From Thermohalobaculum sp965247385 (GTDB lineage Bacteria > Pseudomonadota > Alphaproteobacteria > Rhodobacterales > Rhodobacteraceae): DNA of 64,000 nucleotides. Of the stretch, positions 35,039 to 43,889 are shown in pieces. Location: positions 434,001 to 498,000 of the forward strand of contig CBDFHG010000007.1 of the NCBI GenBank assembly GCA_965247385.1, written 5' to 3'. Position 1 is the stretch's first letter, and each line of letters starts with the position of its first letter. Made by a program: the position numbers and the translations under genes. The notes beneath the pieces were generated by a model. It was not told the DNA's origin. It saw nothing but the letters and a program-made list of their open reading frames with translations, and made no database searches.

Positions 35039-38000
35039 TGGCGCGACTGGAGGAGGTAAAATCCGGCTCGACGGTCAAGGGTCTCGCACCCGGCGGGACT
35101 GCCAAGGTCGTCCAGATCGAATGGTTCGGCGATCAGGCCGCCAAAATCACCTTTGAGGACAACGCGGGCCGGATCGGCCAACGCATCATCTATCGTGCCG
35201 ACGAGCCCAGCCTCGACGTGGTGACGGAAGGAAGGCCCTGGTCCTTCGATGGCGACGGTGCACTGCTACGGCTCGTCTCCGAGGCCTACCGCATCCGTCT
35301 TGCGCACCTGTTCGATCCCTATCTCGCGATCCACACGTCGCGGATTGAGCCGTTGCCGCACCAGATCACTGCCGTCTACGCTGAAATGCTGCCGCGCCAG
35401 CCCTTACGCTTCCTGCTGGCCGACGATCCCGGCGCGGGCAAGACCATCATGGCTGGGCTTCTCATCAAGGAGCTTCTGATCCGGGGTGATCTTGAACGCT
35501 GCCTTATTGTCGCCCCCGGTGGTCTGGTCGAGCAGTGGCAGGACGAGCTGTCGAGCAAGTTCAACCTTGGCTTCGACATTCTCACTCGCGACCAGGTGGA
35601 AGCGGCCCGCAGCGGGAACCCCTTTTCGGAACGCGCTTATCTGATCGCACGGCTCGACATGCTGAGCCGCAATAATGACCTGAAGGACCTCTTGAAGGCG
35701 GCCCGTGAGTGGGACCTGGTAGTCTGCGACGAAGCGCACCGCATGGCGGCGAGCTTCTTCGGCGGCGAGATCAAGTACACCAAGCGTTACCAGCTCGGGC
35801 AGCTCCTCGGCGCGCACTGTCGTCACCTCCTGATGATGTCGGCGACGCCGCACAACGGCAAGGAGGAGGACTTTCAGCTCTTCATGGCGCTCCTGGACGC
35901 CGACCGCTTCGAGGGCCGCTTCCGGGACGGCGTGCACAAGGCTGACGTGTCGGACATGATGCGGCGGCTGGTCAAGGAGGAACTGCTCAAGTTTGACGGC
36001 CGGCCTCTCTTCCCGGAGCGGCGCGCTTACACCGCTGAATATGAGCTGTCCGATCCCGAGGCCGCCCTCTATGCGGCGGTGACGACCTATGTGCGGGAGG
36101 AGATGAACCGCGCCGAGCGCTTCGCCGAGGGTGATGACAAGCGCCGGGTGAATATCGGCTTCGCACTCCAGATTCTGCAACGCCGGCTGGCCTCGTCTCC
36201 GGCCGCCATTCACGAGAGCCTTCGCAGACGGCGTGAACGCTTGGAGAAACGCCTCGCCGAGGCGCGCCTTGTTTCGCGCGGAGAGGCTGTCGCGGCGGCT
36301 GAGCTGCCGGAAGACCCGCGCGTCGCCTTTGATCCCGAGGACCTTGAGGAAGCCACCGAAGAGGAGGTTGAGGCGACCGAGGAAGCTGTCCTCGATCGGG
36401 CGACGGCAGCGCGCACGATCGCCGAGCTGGAAACCGAAATTCACATGCTGCGCCGACTGGAGAAGCAGGCACGCGAGCTGCGGCGATCGGGTTTGGACAC
36501 CAAGTGGACCCAGCTCAACACGATTCTTGACCATCCCCTCATGCTCGACGAGGCCGACAATCGCCGGAAGCTCATTATCTTCACGGAACCACGCGACACG
36601 CTCGACTATCTCGCCGAGCGCATCCGCACTCGTCTTGGACGGCACGAGGCCGTCGTCGTCATCCATGGCGGCGTCGTTCGCGAGGAACGCCGCAAGGCCG
36701 TTGAGGCATTCACCCATGACAGGGATGTTTTGGTCATGGTCGCCAACGACGCGGCGGGCGAAGGCATCAATCTTCAACGCGCGCACCTGATGGTGAACTA
36801 CGACCTGCCCTGGAACCCGAACCGGATAGAGCAGCGCTTCGGGCGCATTCACCGCATTGGGCAAACCGAGGTCTGCCACCTGTGGAATCTCGTCGCCAAG
36901 GACACCCGTGAAGGCGAGGTCTATGCCCGTTTGCTCGAAAAGCTGGAAACGGCGCGCAAGGCCCTGGGCGGTCGCGTCTATGACGTGCTCGGCCGCTTGT
37001 TCCATGGTACCGAGCTGCGGGACCTGCTCGTCGAGGCGATCCGATACGGCGAACGGCCCGACGTGAAACAGCGCCTGTTCGAGGCCGTCGATCAGGCCGT
37101 CGATCAGCAGCACCTGCTCGATCTTCTGGATGAGCACGCCCTCGTCCACGACAGCATGACGACCGCGAATGTGGCCGCAATCCGTGAGGACATGGAGCGT
37201 GCCGAGGCCCGTCGGCTCCAACCCCATTATATCCAGAGCTTCTTCCTGGCGGCTTTCAAGCAGCTCGGCGGACAGATGCACCGCCGCAAGGCGGGGCGCT
37301 GGGAGATCACCCGCGTGCCCGGCGCGATCCGCGAGCGCGACCGGCAGATCGGCCGTACCGAGCCGGTGCTGGAGCGCTACGAACGGGTCTGTTTCGAGAA
37401 GGCGCACATCAGCGGCCCGCCGGTCGCCGCCTATCTCTGCCCCGGACACCCCCTGCTTGACGCCACGGTGGACCTGATGCTGGAGCGCTACCGCGATCTG
37501 ATGAAGCGCGGGGCGGTGTTGGTCAACGATGACGATGACGACGAGGATATTCGCGCGCTCTTCTACCTTGAGCACGCCGTGCAGGACGGTCGCATCACGC
37601 GCGGAGGCCAGCAACAGGTGATTTCGCAACGGCTCCAGTTCATCGAGATCGCCGCCGACGGGCACACCCGCGACGGCGGCCCCGCCCCCTATCTCGACTA
37701 CCGCCCGATAAGCGAGGAAGAGAAGCCTTTCGTGGATGTGCACCTTCGGGCCGAATGGCTGTCCGGCGACCTCGAAGGCAAGGTCATGGCGCACGCCATC
37801 ACCAGCCTGGTGCCGGCCCATGTCGAGGAAGTGAAGTCCCGCCGCCTCGCCGAGATCGAGAAGGTAGAGACCGAGGTCACGGCCCGGCTGAAAAGGGAAA
37901 TCGTCTATTGGGATAACCGCGCCGAGGTTTTGAAGTTACAGGAGCGCGCCGGCAAGGCCGGCGGCCGGCTCAATGCCGCGCAGGCGGCGGGGCGCGCGAA

Positions 38001-38556
38001 CGAGTTGGCCGACCGTCTGGAGCGGCGGCTTGCCGAGCTTCAGCGGGAACGGGAAATTTCCGCGTTGCCGCCGGCGGCGCGCGGCGGCGCGCTCGTAGTG
38101 CCCGGCGGGTTGCTCCGTCGGCTACAGGGTGAACAAACGCCCAAGGTCTCCGGCTTTGCCGAGGCGTCTGCTGAGGCCAGATCAAAGATCGAACGCCTTG
38201 CCATGGAGGCGGTGTTTGCTGCCGAGAAGCAACTCGGTTTTGAGTCTCACGACGTGAGCGCGGAGCGCGTCGGGTACGACATCGAAAGCCGTGACCCGAA
38301 GTCCGGCCAGTTGCGCTTCATCGAGGTCAAGGGCCGCGCCGACGGTGCCGACACGGTGACCGTCACCCGCAACGAAATACTCACCGCCCTCAATGCGCCC
38401 GAGAGCTTCATCCTTGCCGTGGTGTCGGTTGCGGACGGGTTCACGCATCCGCCCCGCTATATCCGCGAGCCGTTTGGCAAGGAGCCCGACTTCGGCGCGA
38501 CGAGTGTGACCTACAAGCTGGCCGAATTGCTCGCGCGGGCGACCGAACCCCAATGA
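35038..38556 (+). CDS. SNF2-family helicase with C-terminal DUF3883 (Hma-like defence helicase)
   Basis: The 1,172-residue protein has Walker A GAGKT near residue 131, DEAH near 231, SATPH, and the C-terminal helicase motif QRFGRIHRIGQ near 600. A coiled coil rich in Glu/Arg follows (about 390-480 and 940-1010). The last 110 residues are a DUF3883-like domain with GYDIESRD then RFIEVKG, a PD-(D/E)xK-like pattern. Start chosen at ATG 35038 with GGAG seven bases upstream. Helicase, DUF1156 methylase and ATPase in this order match the helicase-methylase-ATPase candidate antiviral system I know as Hma from the PADLOC work. DISARM and BREX are less likely because their other core genes are absent. 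Confidence 0.85.
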   Translation: MARLEEVKSGSTVKGLAPGGTAKVVQIEWFGDQAAKITFEDNAGRIGQRIIYRADEPSLDVVTEGRPWSFDGDGALLRLVSEAYRIRLAHLFDPYLAIHTSRIEPLPHQITAVYAEMLPRQPLRFLLADDPGAGKTIMAGLLIKELLIRGDLERCLIVAPGGLVEQWQDELSSKFNLGFDILTRDQVEAARSGNPFSERAYLIARLDMLSRNNDLKDLLKAAREWDLVVCDEAHRMAASFFGGEIKYTKRYQLGQLLGAHCRHLLMMSATPHNGKEEDFQLFMALLDADRFEGRFRDGVHKADVSDMMRRLVKEELLKFDGRPLFPERRAYTAEYELSDPEAALYAAVTTYVREEMNRAERFAEGDDKRRVNIGFALQILQRRLASSPAAIHESLRRRRERLEKRLAEARLVSRGEAVAAAELPEDPRVAFDPEDLEEATEEEVEATEEAVLDRATAARTIAELETEIHMLRRLEKQARELRRSGLDTKWTQLNTILDHPLMLDEADNRRKLIIFTEPRDTLDYLAERIRTRLGRHEAVVVIHGGVVREERRKAVEAFTHDRDVLVMVANDAAGEGINLQRAHLMVNYDLPWNPNRIEQRFGRIHRIGQTEVCHLWNLVAKDTREGEVYARLLEKLETARKALGGRVYDVLGRLFHGTELRDLLVEAIRYGERPDVKQRLFEAVDQAVDQQHLLDLLDEHALVHDSMTTANVAAIREDMERAEARRLQPHYIQSFFLAAFKQLGGQMHRRKAGRWEITRVPGAIRERDRQIGRTEPVLERYERVCFEKAHISGPPVAAYLCPGHPLLDATVDLMLERYRDLMKRGAVLVNDDDDDEDIRALFYLEHAVQDGRITRGGQQQVISQRLQFIEIAADGHTRDGGPAPYLDYRPISEEEKPFVDVHLRAEWLSGDLEGKVMAHAITSLVPAHVEEVKSRRLAEIEKVETEVTARLKREIVYWDNRAEVLKLQERAGKAGGRLNAAQAAGRANELADRLERRLAELQREREISALPPAARGGALVVPGGLLRRLQGEQTPKVSGFAEASAEARSKIERLAMEAVFAAEKQLGFESHDVSAERVGYDIESRDPKSGQLRFIEVKGRADGADTVTVTRNEILTALNAPESFILAVVSVADGFTHPPRYIREPFGKEPDFGATSVTYKLAELLARATEPQ

Positions 38557-38571
38557 CAAGAAAGAACGAGA

Positions 38572-39792
38572 ATGACCGCTTACCGTAAGAAACTCATCGA
38601 AGTCGCGCTGCCGCTGGAGGCGATCAACAAGGCATCGGCGCGGGAGAAGTCGATCCGGCATGGGCATCCGTCAACACTACATCTCTGGTGGGCAAGGCGA
38701 CCTCTGGCGGCCTGTCGCGCGGTGCTGTTCGGCCAGCTTGTGGACGATCCGTCAAGCTGGCCGGAGCGCTTTCCGACCGAGGAAGCGCAGGAGCAGGAAC
38801 GCCAACGTCTTTTTCGCATCATCGAGCAACTCGTGCTGTGGAAAAACTCGACCAGCGAGTTGGTTCTCAACGCCGCGCGCTTTGAGATCGCGCGCTCAGT
38901 CGCCTGGAACCGGAGCGAAGAACCGCCCGCCAAAGGCCACCCGAAGGCCGTGCTTGCCTATCTTCAGGAGCATGCGCCGCCGGTCTACGACCCGTTCTGC
39001 GGCGGCGGCTCGATCCCGCTGGAGGCGCAGCGGCTGGGTTTGCGCGCGTACGGGTCCGATCTCAACCCCGTCGCCGTGCTGATTTCCAAGGCACTCGTCG
39101 AAATCCCGCCGAAGTTTGCCGGGTTGCCGCCGGTCAATCCGGCCCGCGACCCGCACAAGCGCTGGAATGGCGCGCAGGGCCTGGCCGAGGACGTGCGCCA
39201 TTACGGCCAGTGGATGCGCGACGAGGCCGAGAAGCGCATCGGGAATCTTTATCCGCAGGTGGAAGTGACCGAGCAGGCTGTGCGCGAGCAGCCGTCGCTG
39301 GAGCCGCTGAAGGGCCAAAAGCTTACTGTCATCGCCTGGCTTTGGGCACGCACGGTGGCGAGCCCCAACCCGGCGGCGAATGGCGCGCATGTGCCGCTCG
39401 TCTCGTCCTTCATGCTCTCGACCAAGGACGGGAAAAAGGCGTGGGTCGAGCCGCTGGTCGACGCAAGCGCGCCCGACGGCTACCGCTTCGTCGTGCGTTC
39501 CGGCCGTATCGCCAAAGAGGATGAGGCCAAGGCGAAGGCAGGGACAATAGGCAGGAGCACGGGAGGAGGTCATTGCATTCTGACCGACGCGCCCATGCCA
39601 TTCTCTTACGTCCGCGAACAGGGCAAGGCGGCTGGCTTGGGTGGGCGACTCATGGCGATCGTGGCGGTAGGACCACGCGGCCGGGTTTACCTCTCTCCCC
39701 CCGATGAACATGAGCGCATCGCCGCTTCGGCAAAGCCAGAATGGGAGCCGGAGGGTAACCGTCCGGTCTCCCCGCCCTTGAAGGGTTTGTGA
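38572..39792 (+). pseudogene. DUF1156 DNA methylase, 5' part (split by IS66)
   Basis: The N-terminal DUF1156 region (ALPLEAINKASAREKSIRHG, HLWWARRPLAACRA) is followed by AdoMet motif I, VYDPFCGGGSIPLEAQRLG, near residue 143. At 39755 the IS66 element begins; translation would run 13 codons into it and stop. Removing the element and one copy of its 8-bp target duplication restores EWEPEGDLPYNPRDF, joining the part at 42197-43878 in frame. The gene begins 15 bases after the helicase. A predicted DNA adenine or cytosine-N4 methylase of a defence operon. Confidence 0.85.
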
Positions 39793-39861
39793 TTGGCGTG
39801 CGAGTCTTCGCGTGATCGCGGGCGATAATGTCCGTTTGAATTACGAGGACACTTGAACTTG

Positions 39862-40215
39862 ATGGATCATCGTAGAGGCAATCGGCGGAGCTACTCGAAT
39901 GCGTTCAAGCGCCGTGTTGTGGCCGAGGCGCTTGAGCCTGGGGCTTCGGTTGCGTCGGTGGCGCGCCATCACGGGCTGAGCGCGACCATGGTGTTCGCGT
40001 GGCGTCGTGATCCGCGGTTTGGGCTAGGTGGTGATGGGGTGTTTTTCCTGCCTGTCGAGGTGATGTCGACTGCGATCACCGCCGCGCCGGAGCCGATCAG
40101 CCCTGTCAGCGACGGTCGGATCGAGATTGCCCTTGCATCGGGCCATCGTCTGACGCTCAGCGGTGCCTTTGATCCGGACATGGTGGTGCTGTTGGCGCGA
40201 GGTCTGAGCGCATGA
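39862..40215 (+). CDS. tnpA: IS66 accessory protein TnpA
   Basis: The protein of about 117 residues (MDHRRGNRRSYSNAFKRRVV) has an N-terminal helix-turn-helix (EALEPGASVASVARHHGLSATMVFAWRRD split here as a predicted fold) typical of IS66 OrfA. TTG codons at 39853 and 39859 are alternative starts, and one has GAGGA closer to it. It overlaps tnpB by four bases (ATGA). Confidence 0.8.
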   Translation: MDHRRGNRRSYSNAFKRRVVAEALEPGASVASVARHHGLSATMVFAWRRDPRFGLGGDGVFFLPVEVMSTAITAAPEPISPVSDGRIEIALASGHRLTLSGAFDPDMVVLLARGLSA

Positions 40216-40559
40216 TCCCGGTTCCCGTGCAGACGAAGGTCTGGCTGGCGGCTGGCGTTACCGATATGCGCAAGGGGTTCAACGGTTTGTCGGCGCTGGC
40301 CGAGAAGGTTCTGGAGCAGGACCCGTATTCCGGGCACCTGTTCGTGTTCCGGGGACGGCGCGGCGATCTGATCAAGGTCATATGGTGGGACGGGCAAGGG
40401 GCGTGTCTGTTTTCCAAGCGTCTGGAGCGCGGCAGGTTCGTCTGGCCATCGCCGGCGCATGGCAGGTTGTCGGTGACATCGGCGCAACTGGCGATGCTGT
40501 TGGATGGCATCGATTGGCGCGCGCCGCTGCGCACCTGGCGACCCCTGACGGCAGGATGA
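40212..40559 (+). CDS. tnpB: IS66 accessory protein TnpB (Orf2)
   Basis: The 115-residue protein has the IS66 Orf2 signature DMRKGFNGLSALAEKVLEQD followed by LFVFRGRRGDLIKVIWWDGQ. Its start overlaps the tnpA stop. It is needed for IS66 transposition in studied elements; the biochemical role is unknown. Confidence 0.9.
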   Translation: MIPVPVQTKVWLAAGVTDMRKGFNGLSALAEKVLEQDPYSGHLFVFRGRRGDLIKVIWWDGQGACLFSKRLERGRFVWPSPAHGRLSVTSAQLAMLLDGIDWRAPLRTWRPLTAG

Positions 40560-40627
40560 TTTTCTGAACAAAAACAGAGAAATATGACGCTTTTGGGGTT
40601 CCCTTCAGTGTCGCGTTCTGGTATAGA

Positions 40628-42136
40628 ATGGCTATGCTGGATCAGACCAAATCACTGCCCGATAATCCCTCGGAATTGAGGGTGTTCGCGGGGCAATTGG
40701 TGGCGACGGTCAAGTCCCAGGCGCTCGAGATTGCCAAGCTCAGGCATCAACTCGCCGGTCATCGCCGTCATCGGTTTGGCTCGAAGTCGGAGACGATGGA
40801 TCAGCTTGAACTCGGGCTCGAAGAGGAAGAGATCGCGGCGGCGAAGATCGCGCCGCCTGCGTCGCCTGATACTGTCGCCGGGCCGAAGAACAAACCAAAG
40901 CGCAAACCGTTGCCGGACAGCTTGCCGCGCAACGAGCAAGTGCTGTCGCCCGGCGAGGCCTGCGGCAAGTGCGGCGAGGTTCTGAAGAAACTCGGCGAAG
41001 ATGTCACCGAAGAGCTGGAATACGTCCCTGGCCGGTTCATCGTGAACCGCTTTGTCCGGCCCCGCATGGCTTGCACGTGTTGCGAGGCGATCTGCCAGGC
41101 ACCATTGCCCTCGCGCCCGATCGAGCGGGGTCGTCCCGGCCCGGGCCTGCTGGCCCATGTGCTGGTCTCGAAGTATGCCGATCACCTCCCGCTCTATCGC
41201 CAGTCCCGGATATTCGATCGCGACGGCATTGATCTCGACCGCTCGACCCTGTCCGACTGGGTCGGCAAATCGGCGGCACTGCTGGAACCATTGGCTGATA
41301 TGGTCGGGCGCCATGTTCAGCGCGGCCAGGCGATCTTTGCCGACGACACCACCCTGAAGATGCAGGTGAAGGGCACCGGCAAATGCAAGACCGCCCGGAT
41401 CTGGACCTATGTTCGCGACGAACGGCCATGGGGCGGCGCCGACCCACCAGCGGCATGGTATCAGTTCACCGTCGATCGCAAGGGCGAGCACCCCACCAAA
41501 CACCTGGCCGGGTACAAGGGCTGGATGCACGCGGACGGCTATGCCGGGTTCAACGAGCTCTACCGATCCGGTGGTGTCGATGAAGTCGCCTGCATGGCCC
41601 ATATCCGGCGCAAGTTCACCGATGTCTTCCAGTCGGAGGGCTCGATCATCGCCGAGGAAGCCATCAAGCGCATCGCCGGGCTCTACGTCGTCGAGAAGGA
41701 TGCCCGCGGCAGTGTGCCCATTGAGCGGGTCCAACTCCGGCAAGCCCGCGCCAAACCGATCTTCGATGCTCTGGAAGCCTGGCTGCAAACCCGGCTGCCA
41801 AAGATCTCCGGCAAGTCCGAACTCGCCAAGGCGATCCGCTACGCCCTGACCCGGATGAGGCGCCTGCGCCCGTATCTCGACCACGGCTTTCTGGAGATCG
41901 ACAACAATTCCGCCGAACGCGCCATGAAGCCGATAGCCCTGGGTCGCAAGAATTATCTTTTTGTCGGCTCAGAGGCTGGCGGTAAATCCGCCGCCATCGC
42001 CTATACCCTGATCGAGACCGCCAGGCTCAACGGCGTCGATCCCCAGGCCTGGCTGACCGATGTGCTCAGTCGCATCGCCGATCACAAAATCACCAAACTC
42101 GACGAGTTGCTCCCGTGGCGCTTCGCTCAGACCTGA
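40628..42136 (+). CDS. tnpC: IS66 transposase TnpC
   Basis: The 502-residue DDE transposase has an N-terminal leucine-zipper-like coiled coil, a zinc motif (CGKCGEV and CTCCEAIC), catalytic aspartates in FADDTTLKM (near 239) and MHADGYAGFN (near 300), and the glutamate in IDNNSAERAMKP (near 425). Full length and intact. It ends 52 bases from the right inverted end. Confidence 0.93.
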   Translation: MAMLDQTKSLPDNPSELRVFAGQLVATVKSQALEIAKLRHQLAGHRRHRFGSKSETMDQLELGLEEEEIAAAKIAPPASPDTVAGPKNKPKRKPLPDSLPRNEQVLSPGEACGKCGEVLKKLGEDVTEELEYVPGRFIVNRFVRPRMACTCCEAICQAPLPSRPIERGRPGPGLLAHVLVSKYADHLPLYRQSRIFDRDGIDLDRSTLSDWVGKSAALLEPLADMVGRHVQRGQAIFADDTTLKMQVKGTGKCKTARIWTYVRDERPWGGADPPAAWYQFTVDRKGEHPTKHLAGYKGWMHADGYAGFNELYRSGGVDEVACMAHIRRKFTDVFQSEGSIIAEEAIKRIAGLYVVEKDARGSVPIERVQLRQARAKPIFDALEAWLQTRLPKISGKSELAKAIRYALTRMRRLRPYLDHGFLEIDNNSAERAMKPIALGRKNYLFVGSEAGGKSAAIAYTLIETARLNGVDPQAWLTDVLSRIADHKITKLDELLPWRFAQT

Positions 42137-42196
42137 GCGCAATCGGCCGACGCTGAACCGAACCAGAGCCCCGAGACCGGACGCTTACGCCGGAGG

Positions 42197-43878
42197 GTGA
42201 TCTCCCATACAACCCTCGGGATTTCAAGACTCCGAACTACGGCCTGCCAAGGTTCGCGGACCTCTTCACCCCGCGTCAGTTGGTAGCGCTGACAACGTTC
42301 AGCGATCTGGTTTCAGAAGCGCGGGAAAAGGCGCTGGCCGATGCCCGTGCAGCCGGCCTGCCCGAGAGCCCCCGTCTTGCCGAAGACGGCACCGGCGCGG
42401 AAGCCTATGCTGACGCGGTGGCGACGTATTTGGGCATGAACGTCAGCCGCTTAGCAAACAGGCAGGCGACACTGACATTTTGGGATTCCAAGGGTGAGAA
42501 CGTGCAACAGGTTTTCGCTAGACAAGCATTACCTATGACATGGGATTTCTGTGAAGGGAATCCTTTTAGCAATTCAAGCGGTAATTTTCTGGGGCAGCTT
42601 AGCTATTTGACGAAGGCGCTGGAATTGTCTTCTGCTCCAATTTCTTCCGGCATCATAAAGCTCGCTGACGCCACCAGAGATGGTAGTTCCACGACGCCGT
42701 GGTTGATCGCAACCGATCCGCCCTATTACGATAATATTGGCTACGCTGATCTTTCTGATTTCTTTTATGTATGGCTCCGCAAGGCGATCAGGCCGATCTT
42801 GCCAGACCTCTTTCGAACTGTTCTTGTGCCCAAGGCCGAAGAACTTGTCGCCACGCCTTATCGCCATGGCGGAAAGGATGAAGCCGAACAATTTTTTATG
42901 CGCGGCATGAACCGCGCCATGCGCCGGTTCAACCAGTCCGTAGAAGGCTATCCGATGTCGATCTTTTATGCTTTCAGGCAGTCCGAGAGCAATGCTGACG
43001 GGAAAACTTCAAAAGGATGGGCGACATTTCTTCAGGCCATCATCGACAGCGGATTGTCAGTTGATGGTACTTGGCCAGTCCGAACCGAACTGTCTGGAAA
43101 TTTGAAGAAAAAGGTTAACGCCCTTGCATCCTCGATCGTCCTCGTCTGCCGCAAACGGGCTGAGAACGCTCCGGTTACCACCCGGGCCGAGTTCCTGAGA
43201 GCCCTCAAACGGGAGCTTCCGGACGCGCTCAAGCTGCTCCAACACGGCAACATCGCGCCGGTGGACATGGCCCAGGCCTCGATCGGCCCTGGCATGGCCA
43301 TCTTCACCCGCTACGCCAAGGTGCTGGAGGCCGACGACAGTCCGATGACGGTGAAGACGGCGCTTCAACTCATCAACACTGCGCTCGACGAGTTCCTGTC
43401 CGAGCAGGAGGCCGAATACGACCCCCATACCCGCTTCGCCATCACCTGGTTCGAGACCCATAGCATGGAGCCGGCGGCCTACGGCGTGGCCGAGACGCTG
43501 GCGACAGCACGCAACGTGTCGGTCGCCGGCGTGGCGGAGGCCGGCCTGATAGAATCGCGCGGCGGCAAGGTCCGGCTGTTGTCACGCGGCGAAATGCCAG
43601 CCGACTGGAACCCGGCCAACGACAGCCGGCCCACCGTGTGGGAGGCGACCCAGCACCTGATCCGTCGGCTTGAGGAAGACGGCGAGCCGGCGGCGGCCGA
43701 TCTTCTGCGCCGCCTCGATGCACACGCCGGTCCGGCCCGCGACCTTGCCTACCGGCTCTATCAGGTCTGCGAGCGCAACAAATGGGCCGACGAGGGCCGC
43801 GCCTACAACGGCCTCGTCATCGCCTGGCCGGAGCTGTTGAAGCTCGCCCGGACGGCCCCTGAAAACCCTTTGATTTAA
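42197..43878 (+). pseudogene. DUF1156 DNA methylase, 3' part (split by IS66)
   Basis: The frame resumes with GDLPYNPRDFKTPNYG and contains the catalytic motif IV in ATDPPYYDNIGYADLSDFFYVWL, then a helicase-partner-like C-terminal region. Motif I lies in the 5' part, so neither half can methylate alone. Apart from the insertion the frame is open. A start inside this part (GTT/ATG near 42280) could give a separate fragment. It ends 11 bases before the ATPase gene. Confidence 0.85.
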
Positions 43879-43889
43879 CGGTGTGAACC

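Larger units (their letters stand above)
39755..42188 (+). mobile_element. IS66-family element
   Basis: The left end GTAACCGTCCGGTCTC and the right end, whose complement is GTAAGCGTCCGGTCTC, are IS66-type inverted ends starting GTAA. The octamer GCCGGAGG flanks both sides (39747-39754 and 42189-42196), the 8-bp duplication expected for IS66. Inside are three genes in the standard order. The element looks complete and recent, since excision restores the methylase frame exactly. Confidence 0.95.

Noticed and set aside
35404..37821. An 805-codon minus-strand frame
   Set aside because: It is antisense to the helicase gene, whose motifs are complete on the plus strand.
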